Source: Labedaea rhizosphaerae
Lineage (GTDB): Bacteria; Actinomycetota; Actinomycetes; Mycobacteriales; Pseudonocardiaceae
Reading direction: 5' to 3'
Assembly (NCBI RefSeq): GCF_004362825.1
Contig: NZ_SNXZ01000002.1
Span: forward strand, 1,359,365-1,423,364
DNA: 64,000 nt
Position numbers and translations under genes: made by a program. The stretch's first letter is position 1, and every line of letters starts with the position of its first letter. This document shows, piece after piece, positions 25,140-34,302 of the stretch. The notes below the pieces were generated by a model. That model was not told the DNA's origin. It made no database searches and saw only the letters and a list, made by a program, of their open reading frames with translations.

Positions 25140-25767
25140 CCCGTGTGACGGCGCATTCCGGATCGCCCGCGCCAACCACCACTGCGGCCAGACAGCGCCG
25201 AGCCTCACCACGAGACCAAGCCAGCTGCGCCGCTGAGGCCCGCTACCAACGAGACGTGGCGGCAACGGGTGCCGCCGAAGCCCGGGCAATTTCGAGCGCA
25301 AGCCGGGCACCACGCGCGCTGTCAAGCCTCACCGGCACAAGGCCAAAGCAGTCACACAAGCCCGCTGAGGCCCGGTGCCAACGAAACCCAGGCCGCAACG
25401 GCAAACCGGTGCCGCCGAAGCCCGCACCACCCCCACTGCAAGACGCACACCGCGCCACTGACGACCAGCCGCCAGCGAGACCAAGCCGCACCGACATCGC
25501 CACCCAACTCGAGACCCACCCGGACCAGCGGGCACACCGGGCCGAAGCAGGGGACACACCGGGTCGGAGCAGGGGACACACCGGGTCGGACGAGGGGACA
25601 CACCCGGCCTGAGTGTGGGACACACCCGGAATGCGTGAACCCCGCTACCAGGCCGAACCGCAACTCCGTCAGGTGGGTTCCGGACCACAGGCCAGGCCAA
25701 GCCGCGACCGCACCAGGTCATGGTCTGCACGGCGGCCACACGCTGGGACCGCTGGAATGATCGTGGA
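25140..25767. other. 628-bp non-coding stretch with degenerate repeats
   Basis: No open frame here encodes a recognisable protein; all are Pro/Arg/His-rich. The stretch contains an imperfect direct repeat of about 57-65 bp (from 25231 and from 25363, both starting CGCTGAGGCCCG and ending GCCGCCGAAGCCCG), repeated GAGACCAAGCC words, and a 22-bp tandem array at 25528-25637. It may be decayed sequence or a repeat-derived spacer. Confidence 0.6.
25528..25637. repeat. 22-bp tandem repeat array, locus 1 (about 5 units)
   Basis: Units begin near 25528, 25550, 25572, 25594 and 25616, with consensus GGGGACACACCGGGTCGGA plus three variable bases. This is the reverse complement of the array at 51761-51958. 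The first and last units are degenerate. No open frame or hairpin explains it. Confidence 0.85.
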
Positions 25768-26772
25768 ATGGGACCTCATCGGCAGGACCGCCACGCGCAG
25801 CTCTCAACCAGACTTGCGTCGTGCAGCGACATCGAGCTCGCCGCACTCGCGCCCGTCGACCAAGCCATCGGCGTGGGCGGCGGGTCCGGAGTGGCCGAAC
25901 TCGACGGGCTGCCGGTGTTCGTCAAGCGGATCCCGCTGAGCGACCGGGAAGTCGAGCGGCCGCAGTGCACGGCGAACCTGTTCGGGCTGCCGGTCTTCGC
26001 CCAGTACGGGGTGGGCGGCCCGGGGTTCAACGCCTGGCGTGAGCTGGCGGCGAACCAGGCGGTCACCGACGCGGTGCTGGCCGGGGAAACGACCGCCTTC
26101 CCGCTGCTCCACCACTGGCGCGTCCTGCCGGGACGTCCGGCGCTCGCGGACGAACACGCCGACCTCGACTCGGTCGTCGCCGCGATGGCGGGTGATGCGG
26201 CCGTGCGTGCCCGGCTCGAAGCGTTGGCGGGCGCGACGCACAGCCTCGTGTTGTTCTGCGAGTACCTGCCGGTGGCGATGGACGACTGGCTGGGCGACGA
26301 TCCGGTCGGCAAGGCGGAGCTCGTCGAGCGGCAGTTGGCGGAAATCGTGGCGTCGTTGCGCCGTCTGGAGTTGCTGCACATGGACGGGCACTTCGGGAAC
26401 ATGCGCTGCGACGGCGACCGGATCCACCTGACCGATTTCGGCTTGGTCACGTCGCCGCGGTTCGAGTTGTCCGCGGCTGAGCAGGATTTCGTGCACCGCA
26501 ACGCCCGGCACGACGCGGGGTACGCGGCGATGACGTTGGTGAACTGGTTGGTGCGGGCGGTGTGCCTGCCGGACCGCGGGATCCCGGAGCGTTACGAGTA
26601 CGTGCGGCGCTGCGCCGATGATGGCGTGGCCGGCGACGTGCCGCCCGGCGTGGCCGCGGTGCTCGGCCGGCACGTACAGGTCGCCGCCCGGATGAACGAC
26701 TTCTACTGGAGGGTGTTCGGCGGGGACGTCCTTGCCGAGTACGCGGATCCGTACGTGGAGGTGGCCGGGTGA
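25768..26772 (+). CDS. Protein-kinase-fold protein
   Basis: 334 residues from ATG 25768; no strong ribosome site, and upstream in-frame starts lie in repeat sequence. Kinase-like features: VFVKRIPL (candidate ATP Lys), LVLFCEYLPVAMDDWLG (hinge), LELLHMDGHFGNMRCDGDRIHLTDFGLVTSPRFELS, which holds the HxDxxxxN catalytic loop and DFG metal site. A glycine-rich loop may be GVGGGSGV. The rest is helical and Arg/Asp-rich. It resembles atypical Ser/Thr or small-molecule kinases rather than canonical PknB types; no membrane segment. Its stop overlaps the next gene's GTG (GTGA), so it is made with the DUF664 protein. Confidence 0.75.
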   Translation: MGPHRQDRHAQLSTRLASCSDIELAALAPVDQAIGVGGGSGVAELDGLPVFVKRIPLSDREVERPQCTANLFGLPVFAQYGVGGPGFNAWRELAANQAVTDAVLAGETTAFPLLHHWRVLPGRPALADEHADLDSVVAAMAGDAAVRARLEALAGATHSLVLFCEYLPVAMDDWLGDDPVGKAELVERQLAEIVASLRRLELLHMDGHFGNMRCDGDRIHLTDFGLVTSPRFELSAAEQDFVHRNARHDAGYAAMTLVNWLVRAVCLPDRGIPERYEYVRRCADDGVAGDVPPGVAAVLGRHVQVAARMNDFYWRVFGGDVLAEYADPYVEVAG

Positions 26773-27272
26773 TCGAGCGGGAGCGGGAGTGGCCGTCGGC
26801 GGACGTCGGCGTGCCCGAAGCGATCATGGCGTTCTTCCGGTTCCTGCACACGACGTGTGTGAACAAGGTGGCCGGGTTGACCGAGGAGCAGGCCCGCACC
26901 GCACCGGTCCCGACGTCCGATGTGGTCAGTCCGCTGGGGTTGGTCAAACACCTGACCGCGGTGCAGCGGCAGCACTTCCAGCGGCACATCGGCGGGAGTT
27001 CGTTGCCGTTGCTGTGGGGCGCCGAGGACACGACGCTGGACTTCCGGGTCGGTCCACAGGAGACGATCGAGTCGGTGGTCGCCGCGTTCGACGCCGAGTG
27101 GGTGCGCTCGCAGGAGACCCTGGCCGCGGCCGACTGGGCCGCCACGGTGAGCGTCTACGACCGGCCGGTCCGGGTCGGCCGGCTGGTGGTGGACGTCCTG
27201 CAGGAGACCGCACGGCACGTGGGACACCTGGACATCGTGCGGGAACTGATCGACGGCGCCACCGGGGAATAG
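26769..27272 (+). CDS. DinB-superfamily (DUF664) protein
   Basis: 167 residues from GTG 26769, overlapping the upstream stop by four bases. The four-helix DinB fold shows LVKHLTAVQRQHFQRHI and the C-terminal motif LQETARHVGHLDIVRELIDGATGE; the two His-bearing segments are the expected metal ligands. DUF664 proteins are relatives of mycothiol- and bacillithiol-dependent transferases, but specific activities are unknown. This is one of three family members here (also 33555 and 38035). A strong bidirectional terminator follows. Confidence 0.88.
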   Translation: MIEREREWPSADVGVPEAIMAFFRFLHTTCVNKVAGLTEEQARTAPVPTSDVVSPLGLVKHLTAVQRQHFQRHIGGSSLPLLWGAEDTTLDFRVGPQETIESVVAAFDAEWVRSQETLAAADWAATVSVYDRPVRVGRLVVDVLQETARHVGHLDIVRELIDGATGE

Positions 27273-27286
27273 CCTGCCCCGCAAAG

Positions 27287-27324
27287 AAAAGACCGGCCGT
27301 CCCCGAGGGGACGGCCGGTCTTTT
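27287..27324. terminator. Bidirectional intrinsic terminator
   Basis: An 18-bp perfect stem (27287-27304 with 27307-27324) begins AAAAGACCGGCC and ends GGCCGGTCTTTT, giving a T-run on both strands. It lies between convergent stops at 27272 and 27334. Confidence 0.93.
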
Positions 27325-27333
27325 CGGCCAGGC

Positions 27334-28881
27334 TCAGTGGGTGAGCATCACCGGCGGTGCCTCGGTGGCGTCGCCGTCCGTGCTGGGCGCGGGGGCGGGC
27401 TTGCGCCACGGCAGCATCATTGCCGGGATCAGGCACAGGGCGATCAGGATCGCCGCCCACGTGAAGGTGTGGGCGAACGCGTCCGTGGCCAGGGTCGGCG
27501 CCTGGGCGTGGGTCGGGAACCTCGGGTCGCGGATGGCGACGGTCGCCACCAGCTGGCCCTGCTCGGTCGGCACGCCGAAGCGGGTCGCGAGCAGGCCGGC
27601 CAGGATGACCGACATGATCGCCGAGCCGATGGCACCCGCGGTCTGCTGGACGATGTTCAGCGTGGTCGACGCGTTCGGCACGTCCTTGTGGGTCAAGGTC
27701 TGCAGCGCCGCCGTCATGATCGGCATCATCGTGAAGCCCATGCCGAGGCCCATCAGGAACAGCGTCCCCATGATCTGCCAGTAGTTGGTGTCGGCCTCGA
27801 TCTGGGTGAAGATCGCCATGCCGACGATGATCAGCCCCAGCCCCGGCAGCACCAGCTTGCGCACGCCCGCCTTGTCGGCCAGCCGGCCCGCGATCGGCAT
27901 GGTCACCATCGCGCCCAGGCCCTGTGGGGCCAGCAGCAGACCGGCGTGCAGCGCCGACTGCTCCCGCACCAGGATGAAGTACAGCGGGAACAGCAGCATC
28001 GCGCCGAAGAACGCGACGGCGAAGAACGTCATGGTGATCACCGACGAGGCGAACACCTTGTTCTTCAACAGCCGCAGGTCGATCAGCGGGTTCTCGAACC
28101 GCAGCGCGCGGAACACGAAGCCGGCGATCAGCACGACACCCGCGAGCATCGGCAACCACACCTTGGTGTGGCTGAACCCACCCGCGCTCGGCACGTTCGA
28201 CACGCCGTAGATCAGCAGCGCCACGCCGGGCGAGAGCATCAGCATGCCGGGGAAGTCGAACTTCTTCGCCCCCTCCGGGTTGTCCTTGGGCAGCACCCGC
28301 CAGGCCAGCACCAGCGCCACGATGCCGATCGGCACGTTGATGAAGAAGATCCAGTGCCAGCTGAACGAGTCGACCAGCCAGCCACCGAGGATCGGGCCGC
28401 CGATCGGGCCGAGCAGCATCGGCACGCCGAGCACGGCCATCACGCGGCCGACCCGGGCCGGGCCCGCCGCCTGGGTCATGATCGTCATGCCGGCCGGCAT
28501 CAGCATGCCGCCGCCGAGACCCTGGATGACCCGGAAGAGGATCAGCGACTCGATGTTCCACGCCATGCCCGCGAGCACGGAGCCGACGAGGAACATGAAG
28601 ATCGACAGCATGTAGAGGCGCTTGGTACCGAAACGCTGGCACGCCCAGCCCGTGACCGGGATCACGGTCGCGAGGGCGAGCATGTAACCGGTCGCCACCC
28701 ACTGGATGGTGTCCAGCGAAGTCTTGAACGCCTGGCTCAGCGCCTGCAGCGCGACGTTCACCACGGTGACGTCCACGATGGACATCACAACGCCGAGGAC
28801 GACGACGCCCGCGACCTTGAGCACGCCACGGTCCAGCTTGTCTGACGCTGGGCCTGCGGATATATCGGGTTGTGCGGTCAT
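27334..28881 (-). CDS. DHA2-family MFS multidrug efflux transporter (EmrB/QacA type)
   Basis: About 515 residues from ATG 28881; an upstream in-frame ATG at 28911 adds ten residues and cannot be excluded, as neither has a strong ribosome site. Fourteen predicted helices. MSIVDVTVVNVALQALSQAF is the helix-1 motif D1 of the 14-helix DHA2 family; RVIQGLGGGMLMPAGMTIM and GPIGGPILGGWLVDSFSWHWIFFINVPIG carry motifs B and C of drug:proton antiporters. It would export cationic or amphipathic compounds using the proton gradient. An 18-bp palindrome at 29003-29020 is a likely operator, but no regulator is adjacent. Confidence 0.92.
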   Translation of the reverse strand: MTAQPDISAGPASDKLDRGVLKVAGVVVLGVVMSIVDVTVVNVALQALSQAFKTSLDTIQWVATGYMLALATVIPVTGWACQRFGTKRLYMLSIFMFLVGSVLAGMAWNIESLILFRVIQGLGGGMLMPAGMTIMTQAAGPARVGRVMAVLGVPMLLGPIGGPILGGWLVDSFSWHWIFFINVPIGIVALVLAWRVLPKDNPEGAKKFDFPGMLMLSPGVALLIYGVSNVPSAGGFSHTKVWLPMLAGVVLIAGFVFRALRFENPLIDLRLLKNKVFASSVITMTFFAVAFFGAMLLFPLYFILVREQSALHAGLLLAPQGLGAMVTMPIAGRLADKAGVRKLVLPGLGLIIVGMAIFTQIEADTNYWQIMGTLFLMGLGMGFTMMPIMTAALQTLTHKDVPNASTTLNIVQQTAGAIGSAIMSVILAGLLATRFGVPTEQGQLVATVAIRDPRFPTHAQAPTLATDAFAHTFTWAAILIALCLIPAMMLPWRKPAPAPSTDGDATEAPPVMLTH

Positions 28882-29002
28882 GAGGTCCGTTTCGATACAA
28901 GGCCGTGTCATGGCCTGGCGAGCAGTCCGTGGAGCCCCCAGCCGTCCCCCGAACGGCGGCTCATCTTCAGTGTGCCCGAACCCACCGACAATTTCCGCTC
29001 AT

Positions 29003-29020
29003 TTGTGCATGAATGCACAA
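29003..29020. promoter_or_regulatory. 18-bp palindrome upstream of the DHA2 pump
   Basis: TTGTGCAT-GA-ATGCACAA has perfect 8-base arms. It lies 92-122 bases upstream of the pump's possible starts, in AT-rich sequence. A second palindrome, ACGATTATCGT, is at 29025-29035. Both suit a dimeric repressor site; the second could alternatively help end the conservon transcript. Confidence 0.55.
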
Positions 29021-29055
29021 GCTAACGATTATCGTGATCAATCAGGCACACAACG

Positions 29056-29655
29056 TCATCGACCGACCGTCCCCAGTGGACTCGGCGCCTGCCGCCCGAG
29101 TTCGCCCAGCGCGTGCCCCGACGCCACGATCAAGGTCTGCTTGGCCGACTCGCGCAGCCGGGCGTCGACGGTGACGACCGGCACCCGCGGATCGATGGCC
29201 AGCGCCTCGCGGACGTCGTCGGCCGTGTGCTGGTGGGTGCCCGCGAACTGGTTGATGGCCACCACGAACGGCAGCCCGCGGGACTCGAAGTAGTCGATCG
29301 CACCGAAGCAGTCGGTGAGCCTGCGGGTGTCGACGAGGACCACGGCGGCCACGGCGCCGCGCGACAGGTCGTCCCACATGAACCAGAATCGGTGCTGGCC
29401 CGGCGTGCCGAACACGTACAACACCAGGTCGGCCGCCAGCGTGATGCGGCCGAAGTCCATCGCCACCGTCGTGGAGGTCTTGCCTGGCGTCGCACTGAGG
29501 TCGTCGACGTCCATGCTCGCGGCCGTCATCACCGCCTCGGTGCGCAGCGGCTGGATCTCCGACACGGCGCCGACGAACGTCGTCTTGCCGACCCCGAACC
29601 CGCCGGCCACCACGATCTTGGCCGACGTGGTCCGCTCAGAGCGCACGAAGTCCAC
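29056..29655 (-). CDS. cvnD: Conservon GTPase (CvnD, MglA/Ras-like)
   Basis: 199 residues. P-loop GGFGVGKTT at 18-26, switch region TPGKTSTTVAMDFGRI, the G3 counterpart FGTPGQHRFWFMWDDLSRGA, AINQFAG in place of NKxD, and a C-terminal helix. This is the small GTPase of actinobacterial conservons (cvnABCD), which in Streptomyces form a membrane-associated complex resembling eukaryotic G-protein coupling. The start overlaps cvnC by 20 bases. It is the last gene of the operon. Confidence 0.92.
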   Translation of the reverse strand: MDFVRSERTTSAKIVVAGGFGVGKTTFVGAVSEIQPLRTEAVMTAASMDVDDLSATPGKTSTTVAMDFGRITLAADLVLYVFGTPGQHRFWFMWDDLSRGAVAAVVLVDTRRLTDCFGAIDYFESRGLPFVVAINQFAGTHQHTADDVREALAIDPRVPVVTVDARLRESAKQTLIVASGHALGELGRQAPSPLGTVGR

Positions 29656-30019
29656 CGAGCACCCGTTCGATCAGGTCACGGCGCTCGTCCCACGTCGCGT
29701 CACCGCTCAGCGTGGCGTGCACCGAAACAAGCCCCTCGTCGACGAGGTCGCCAACGAGCACCCGGGCCACGCCGATCGGCACGTTCAGCAGCGCGGCGAT
29801 CTCGGCGACCGACCTCGGCTGCGTGCAGAGGTTGGCCACCGACCACAGGACGCTGGTCTCCTCGTGCCGCCCGGTCCAGTCGGACATCGTGGTCTGGATC
29901 AGCGCCTCGAGCGCCAGTTCGACCGTCGGCCGGGTCCGGCCGTCGGTCAGTGCGTACGGACGGGCCAGCGCCGCGGGCTTGCCCGCGGGTCTGGCATCAA
30001 GGGGGTCCGCGGTCATCAT
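29636..30019 (-). CDS. cvnC: Conservon protein CvnC (DUF742)
   Basis: 127 residues from ATG 30019, which overlaps the cvnB stop (ATGA). It shows [75 protein letters not shown] and the [14 protein letters not shown] end, which is the DUF742 winged-helix pattern. CvnC is thought to join the conservon complex; whether it binds DNA is unclear. A longer reading to 30130 only runs back into cvnB. Confidence 0.92.
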   Translation of the reverse strand: MMTADPLDARPAGKPAALARPYALTDGRTRPTVELALEALIQTTMSDWTGRHEETSVLWSVANLCTQPRSVAEIAALLNVPIGVARVLVGDLVDEGLVSVHATLSGDATWDERRDLIERVLGGLRAL

Positions 30020-30465
30020 GTACTCCTGGCTCCAGCCGCCCCCACCGGCCCGCGCATCGGCGTGTCGATCACCTTGCCGACCCGGTCGACGAGCAACGTC
30101 ATCTCGTAGCCGACAAGGCCGATGTCGCACCCGGGCGCGGCGAGGACGGTCAGGTTGGACCCGTCGCCGACGCTCATCAACATCATGAAGCCGTGCTCCA
30201 TCTCGATGACCGACTGCACCACGCGGCCCGCGGTGAACAGGTCGGCGGCGCCCACGGTGAGGCTGGACAAGCCGGACGTGAGGGCGGAGAGCTGGTCCGC
30301 GCGGTCACGGGGCAACCCGTCGCTCGCTGCGACGAGCAACCCGTCGGCGGACACCAGGACGGCGTGCGCGACTCCCGGCACGTCCCTGGTGAACTCCGAT
30401 ACCAGCCAGCCGAGCGAAGGCTGCTGCTCCTGGCGCTGCTGGTGACCCGGCCCGCTGCTGGTCAT
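30016..30465 (-). CDS. cvnB: Conservon roadblock/LC7 protein (CvnB)
   Basis: 149 residues from ATG 30465, chosen because GGAGGAGGGG lies at 30469-30478; GTG/ATG codons at 30483 and 30480 fall within or before that site. Roadblock/LC7 features: [60 protein letters not shown] and [29 protein letters not shown]. These proteins act as GTPase-activating or scaffold partners of MglA-like GTPases such as CvnD. The gene overlaps cvnC at its 3' end. Confidence 0.93.
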   Translation of the reverse strand: MTSSGPGHQQRQEQQPSLGWLVSEFTRDVPGVAHAVLVSADGLLVAASDGLPRDRADQLSALTSGLSSLTVGAADLFTAGRVVQSVIEMEHGFMMLMSVGDGSNLTVLAAPGCDIGLVGYEMTLLVDRVGKVIDTPMRGPVGAAGARST

Positions 30466-30479
30466 GTGCCCCTCCTCCA

Positions 30480-33134
30480 TCACCGCTTGTCCGGCTCTGC
30501 CTTGGTGCGCTGGCGTGCCCTGCGCATACCTTCGTAGTGGCGGGACAAGTTGTTGCGTATCGCCGCCGGATCGCGGAAATCACCGCGATCGGTCGCGGTC
30601 CCGCTGCCCTTGCCGCCCGGGGTCGCCGGGCGTGCAACGTTCTGGTTGTTCGGTTGTGCGTTGGTCAACGCGCCCGGCGCGAGCCGGGCCCCGGGCTTGC
30701 GCATGGGCAGCCCGGCCGACGTGGTGCCGCCGACGGGCGGCGGCGGTGTGGGGACGGATTTCGCCGGCGGGCCGACCGCCTCGCCAGCGGCACGCCAGGC
30801 GGCGTCGGCCGGGGTGTGCCACACCGGCGGCTGGGGCGGCTCGTCCTCGTCCACCGGCTCCGGGGTGAACCACCGGGACGCGAGCTGGTCGAAGATCGGC
30901 GTGGCCGGCGGGCGGCCGGGCGCGGTGTGCCCGTTGGTGGCCGTCGGCGCGGGGTTGCGCGGTGGGACCGGCCGCGCGTGCAGGCCGGAACTCGGCTGGA
31001 ACGTCGGGTTCGCCTTCACCGTGGGCAGCGGCTGCGAGACCGCGGGCGCCGGGGCGGGCGCCGGGATGTCCGGCAACAACGGCTGCGACGGCTGGGTCGA
31101 CTGCAGCGGCTGCATCGGCTGCAGTGACGGCATCGACTGCGACGGTTGCAATGGCTGCGATGGTTGCGTTGAGGGCGGGACCGGTTTCTGCGAGTGGCGG
31201 GACTCGGCCTCGGGCCCGCGTTGCGCGCCTTCGGCGTCGGTGCCGCCCGCGACGATCAGGTCGCCCGGCACGTGCACGCTCGCGGTGATGCCCGTCTTGC
31301 CGGCGGTGGACGTGGTGGACCGCAGCCGCACGGTCACACCGTGCCGCTCGGCCAGCTTGCTGACCACGAACAGGCCCATCCGGCGGGTGGTGTCCGGGTT
31401 CGCGGCGCCGGTCGCGGCGAGCCGTTCGTTGGCCGCGGCGAGGTCCTCGGCGGTCATGCCGAGACCGCGGTCCACGACCTCGACGAGCAGGCCGCCGTCG
31501 GTGCCGCGGTCGGCGGTCAGCAACACCTTCTGGTCCGGCGGGGAGAACCGGGTGGCGTTCTCCAGCAGCTCGGCGAGCACGTGCACGACGTCCGCGGCGG
31601 CGTGACCGCGCAGCAGCGCGGACGGCGCGCGCCCGACGCTCACCCGGCGGTAGTCCTTCACCGCGGACGTGGCCGCGCGCAGCAACTCCACGACGGTGAC
31701 CGGGCCCTGGTCGCGGCGGGCGGGGGCGCCGCCCGCGAGCACCTGCAGGTTCTCGCCGTTGCGGCGCAGGCGGGTGGCGAGGTGGTCGAGGCGGAAGAGG
31801 CTGTCGAGGCGTTGCGGGTCCTGCTCCTGCGACTCCAGCGTCTCGATCTCCGAGAGCTGCAGTTCGACCAGCGACTGGCTGCGCCGCGAGAGCGTCATGA
31901 ACATCTCGCTGACCTGGCGGCGCAGGTCGGCCTGCTCGGCGGCCATGCGCACGGCCTGGCGGTGCATCTCGTCGAAGCCGCGGGCGAGCTGACCGATCTC
32001 CTCGTTCGAGCTCACGCCGACCGGTTCGATGCGGGACCAGTCCACGGCCTCGCCGGCGATGATCCTTTGCACGGTCTCGGGCAGCTCTTCCTCGGCCGCC
32101 TTGCGCACGGCGCGGTGCAGCCGGCCGATCGGGCGGACGATCGAGCGGGCCACCAGCAACGCGATCACCAGGGCGACCAGCAACGCGACGACTACGATGA
32201 TCCCGTCGCGCAGCGCGCTGTTGCGGGCGTCGGTGGTGCCGGCGGTGATCTGGTCGGCGAGGGTGGTGACGTAGCCGTCGAGGATGCCGTTCAGGCTGTC
32301 CAGTTCGGACTCGATGCCCGGCAGCAGCCCGCGCAGCTCCGCGGTCAGGTCGATCGACAACGCCGAGTCGATCACGTCGTGGCGGCTCGGCGCGCTGGTG
32401 GTGGCGTCGGCGAACGCGGCCGCGGTGTCGCCGTGCACGGCACGCGAGAGCTGCTGTCCGAGCACCGTCTCCTCGGAGGCGGCGCGCTGCGCGCCCTGGA
32501 TCGTCACGGCCGGGATCGATCCGGACTCGACCGAGCGCAGCAGGCCTTCCTCGACCGAGAGCGTGGACTGCAACTGCAGCAGCAGGCGCACCGAGTTGGC
32601 CGCGGTGTCCAGCTCGCTGCTGTTGGCCGAGGCGACCACGCCGGTGACGACCTCGCTGAGCTGGCCGACCACCTCGTGGTAGCCGGCTGAGGTCGTGACC
32701 GGGTCGGCCCGGCCCGCCGAACGCAGCGCGCTCAGCCGGCCGATGGCGGCGCTGAGCGCGCGGCCGACCTCCGGGGGCAGCCCGGCGTGGTCGGCGGCGT
32801 TCTGCACTTCCGTGCTCTTCTGGTCGACCGCCGCGGCCCGGACCTTGATGTCCAGACCTTCCGGCGGGGTGGCGGCGACCGCGGTGATGGTTTCCTTGTC
32901 CACCAACCCGGCGAGCTCGATGACGCCGCGCAGGACGGTGACCTGGTCACGCACGGAACTGAGCCGGCTGGCCTCGTCCCATTGCGAGCTGACGCGCATG
33001 CCGCCGAGCCCCAACGCCACGACCACGGGGATCAGCAGGACCACGGCGACCTTCGTGCGCAAGCGCCAGTCGTCGAGCCATGACGTCCACGAGAACCGTC
33101 GAGCACGCTGTTCGGCGGGCTGTGGTTCGACCAT
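30480..33134 (-). CDS. cvnA: Conservon sensor-kinase-like protein (CvnA) with nitrate/nitrite-sensing-like domain
   Basis: 884 residues from ATG 33134, placed by GGAGG eight bases upstream (open frame continues to 33269). TM1 about residues 27-46; an extracellular helical NIT-type sensing region; TM2 ([33 protein letters not shown]) leading into HAMP; a coiled helical region; then a HATPase with N box [12 protein letters not shown] and G1 VDRGLGM. No standard phosphoacceptor H-box is evident, as in other CvnA proteins. The last 200 residues are Pro/Gln/Ser-rich, with a run of [20 protein letters not shown]. It would signal to CvnB-CvnD at the membrane. Confidence 0.9.
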   Translation of the reverse strand: MVEPQPAEQRARRFSWTSWLDDWRLRTKVAVVLLIPVVVALGLGGMRVSSQWDEASRLSSVRDQVTVLRGVIELAGLVDKETITAVAATPPEGLDIKVRAAAVDQKSTEVQNAADHAGLPPEVGRALSAAIGRLSALRSAGRADPVTTSAGYHEVVGQLSEVVTGVVASANSSELDTAANSVRLLLQLQSTLSVEEGLLRSVESGSIPAVTIQGAQRAASEETVLGQQLSRAVHGDTAAAFADATTSAPSRHDVIDSALSIDLTAELRGLLPGIESELDSLNGILDGYVTTLADQITAGTTDARNSALRDGIIVVVALLVALVIALLVARSIVRPIGRLHRAVRKAAEEELPETVQRIIAGEAVDWSRIEPVGVSSNEEIGQLARGFDEMHRQAVRMAAEQADLRRQVSEMFMTLSRRSQSLVELQLSEIETLESQEQDPQRLDSLFRLDHLATRLRRNGENLQVLAGGAPARRDQGPVTVVELLRAATSAVKDYRRVSVGRAPSALLRGHAAADVVHVLAELLENATRFSPPDQKVLLTADRGTDGGLLVEVVDRGLGMTAEDLAAANERLAATGAANPDTTRRMGLFVVSKLAERHGVTVRLRSTTSTAGKTGITASVHVPGDLIVAGGTDAEGAQRGPEAESRHSQKPVPPSTQPSQPLQPSQSMPSLQPMQPLQSTQPSQPLLPDIPAPAPAPAVSQPLPTVKANPTFQPSSGLHARPVPPRNPAPTATNGHTAPGRPPATPIFDQLASRWFTPEPVDEDEPPQPPVWHTPADAAWRAAGEAVGPPAKSVPTPPPPVGGTTSAGLPMRKPGARLAPGALTNAQPNNQNVARPATPGGKGSGTATDRGDFRDPAAIRNNLSRHYEGMRRARQRTKAEPDKR

Positions 33135-33554
33135 TCGTGCGGCCTCCGGTGCAACGCTCGGTACTGAGGTCCGTGCGCCCCCGTGCCCTCGGACAACCCC
33201 CTCCATACGTCCGGGCGCGTTCACTCGACCGGACGCATCGCGACACCCTTGTCGCGATCCGGTCTGCACACAATCGGACTAGCGTTGCCTTGTCAAGCCT
33301 TTCGAGCAGTGGTGCTCTTCTCGTCTTTCCCCAAAGGGAAATGCGCTTCACGGACCGTGTTGCGGCAGGCACCCGACGTTGCGAAATCGCCATCGCGCCA
33401 ACGAAAACCCAAGATCACTGTGGTCGAGGACACGTGCCGCCGGATAACCAGAAGCGCGCACGTCCGGTGAAGAAGCAACGTCCATTGATCATTTCGGATC
33501 CCATATTTACCAATAGGGCCGAAAGCCTCTGGGAATTGCGGAGCCGGAGCATGA
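33135..33554. other. 420-bp intergenic region upstream of the conservon
   Basis: No gene seen. It must hold the cvn promoter (minus strand). TTTCCC-CAAA-GGGAAA at 33326-33341 is a perfect 6-base-arm palindrome and a candidate operator. The stretch 33400-33540 is less GC-rich than its neighbours. The convergent-side DUF664 gene ends at 33555. Confidence 0.55.
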
Positions 33555-34133
33555 TCACCCCGGCTGGGCCGCCGGGCGCCACGGCTTCATCCACGGGCTC
33601 TCCGGCCAGCCTTCGGCGGCGGCCATCAACGGGTACGCGGTCGCGCCGTCGACGTGCTCGCGGACGATGTCGGCGTGCCCGGCGTGGCGGGCGGTCTCCT
33701 GGATGAGATGCAGCAGCACCCACCGCACCGACCACGAGCCCTCGTCGGGGAACCAGGGAACGCCCTTGGGGATCGGCACCTCGGCGCCGAGGTCGGCGAA
33801 GCCCGCCACCACGCTCTCGGTGCGCGCCGCCACCTTGTCGTAGAACGCGAGCACGTCGGCGAGCGTCTCGTCGTCGCCGAGCCGGAAGTTCGCCATGTAC
33901 TGCTCGGGGTCCATGGCCTGCGGCTGCTGCAGGACGGTGTCCATCCAGCCGTCCTCGGTGTGCGCCACATGCTTGATCAGCCCGCCGACGCTCAGCGTGC
34001 TCTCGGTCGGCGTCGCGCGCGCCTGCTCGTCGGTCAGGCCGTACGCGGTCAGGCGCAGCACGTAGCGCTGGTGGGCGAGGTAGTTGACCAGCCCTTCGCG
34101 TTCGTCGGCGATGGGGAGGACGTTGCCGGGCAT
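33555..34133 (-). CDS. DinB-superfamily (DUF664) protein
   Basis: 192 residues from ATG 34133. LVNYLAHQRYVLRLTAYGLTDEQARATPTESTLSVGGLIKHVAHTEDGWMDTVL holds the first His set; LLHLIQETARHAGHADIVREHVDGATAYPLM is the C-terminal metal-binding signature, nearly identical to the endings of the other two family members. Likely a thiol-cofactor-dependent transferase or metal-binding enzyme of unknown substrate. Five 19-bp tandem repeats lie immediately upstream, inside the presumed leader or promoter. Confidence 0.88.
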   Translation of the reverse strand: MPGNVLPIADEREGLVNYLAHQRYVLRLTAYGLTDEQARATPTESTLSVGGLIKHVAHTEDGWMDTVLQQPQAMDPEQYMANFRLGDDETLADVLAFYDKVAARTESVVAGFADLGAEVPIPKGVPWFPDEGSWSVRWVLLHLIQETARHAGHADIVREHVDGATAYPLMAAAEGWPESPWMKPWRPAAQPG

Positions 34134-34145
34134 GGTGGCACCTCT

Positions 34146-34240
34146 CGGTCGGGAAGCTGGTGGTCGGTCGGGAAGCTGGTGGTCGGTCGGGAAGCTGGTG
34201 GTCGGTCGGGAAGCTGGTGGTCGGTCGGGAAGCTGATGGC
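34146..34240. repeat. Five 19-bp tandem repeats upstream of a DUF664 gene
   Basis: CGGTCGGGAAGCTGGTGGT occurs at 34146, 34165, 34184, 34203 and 34222 (last copy with two changes). The array fills the gap between divergent starts at 34133 and 34303. Four copies are identical, so the expansion is recent. Confidence 0.93.
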
Positions 34241-34302
34241 GCCATCGTCGCGCGACCCACCGACAATTTTCGGCGGCCGGACGGCCCGGTTACGGTGAGC
34301 GC

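Noticed and set aside
34146-34240. CRISPR array or coding repeat.
   Set aside because: No spacers; frames through it (for example repeats of TSFPTDHQLPD) have no start context and are in the gap between two divergent genes.
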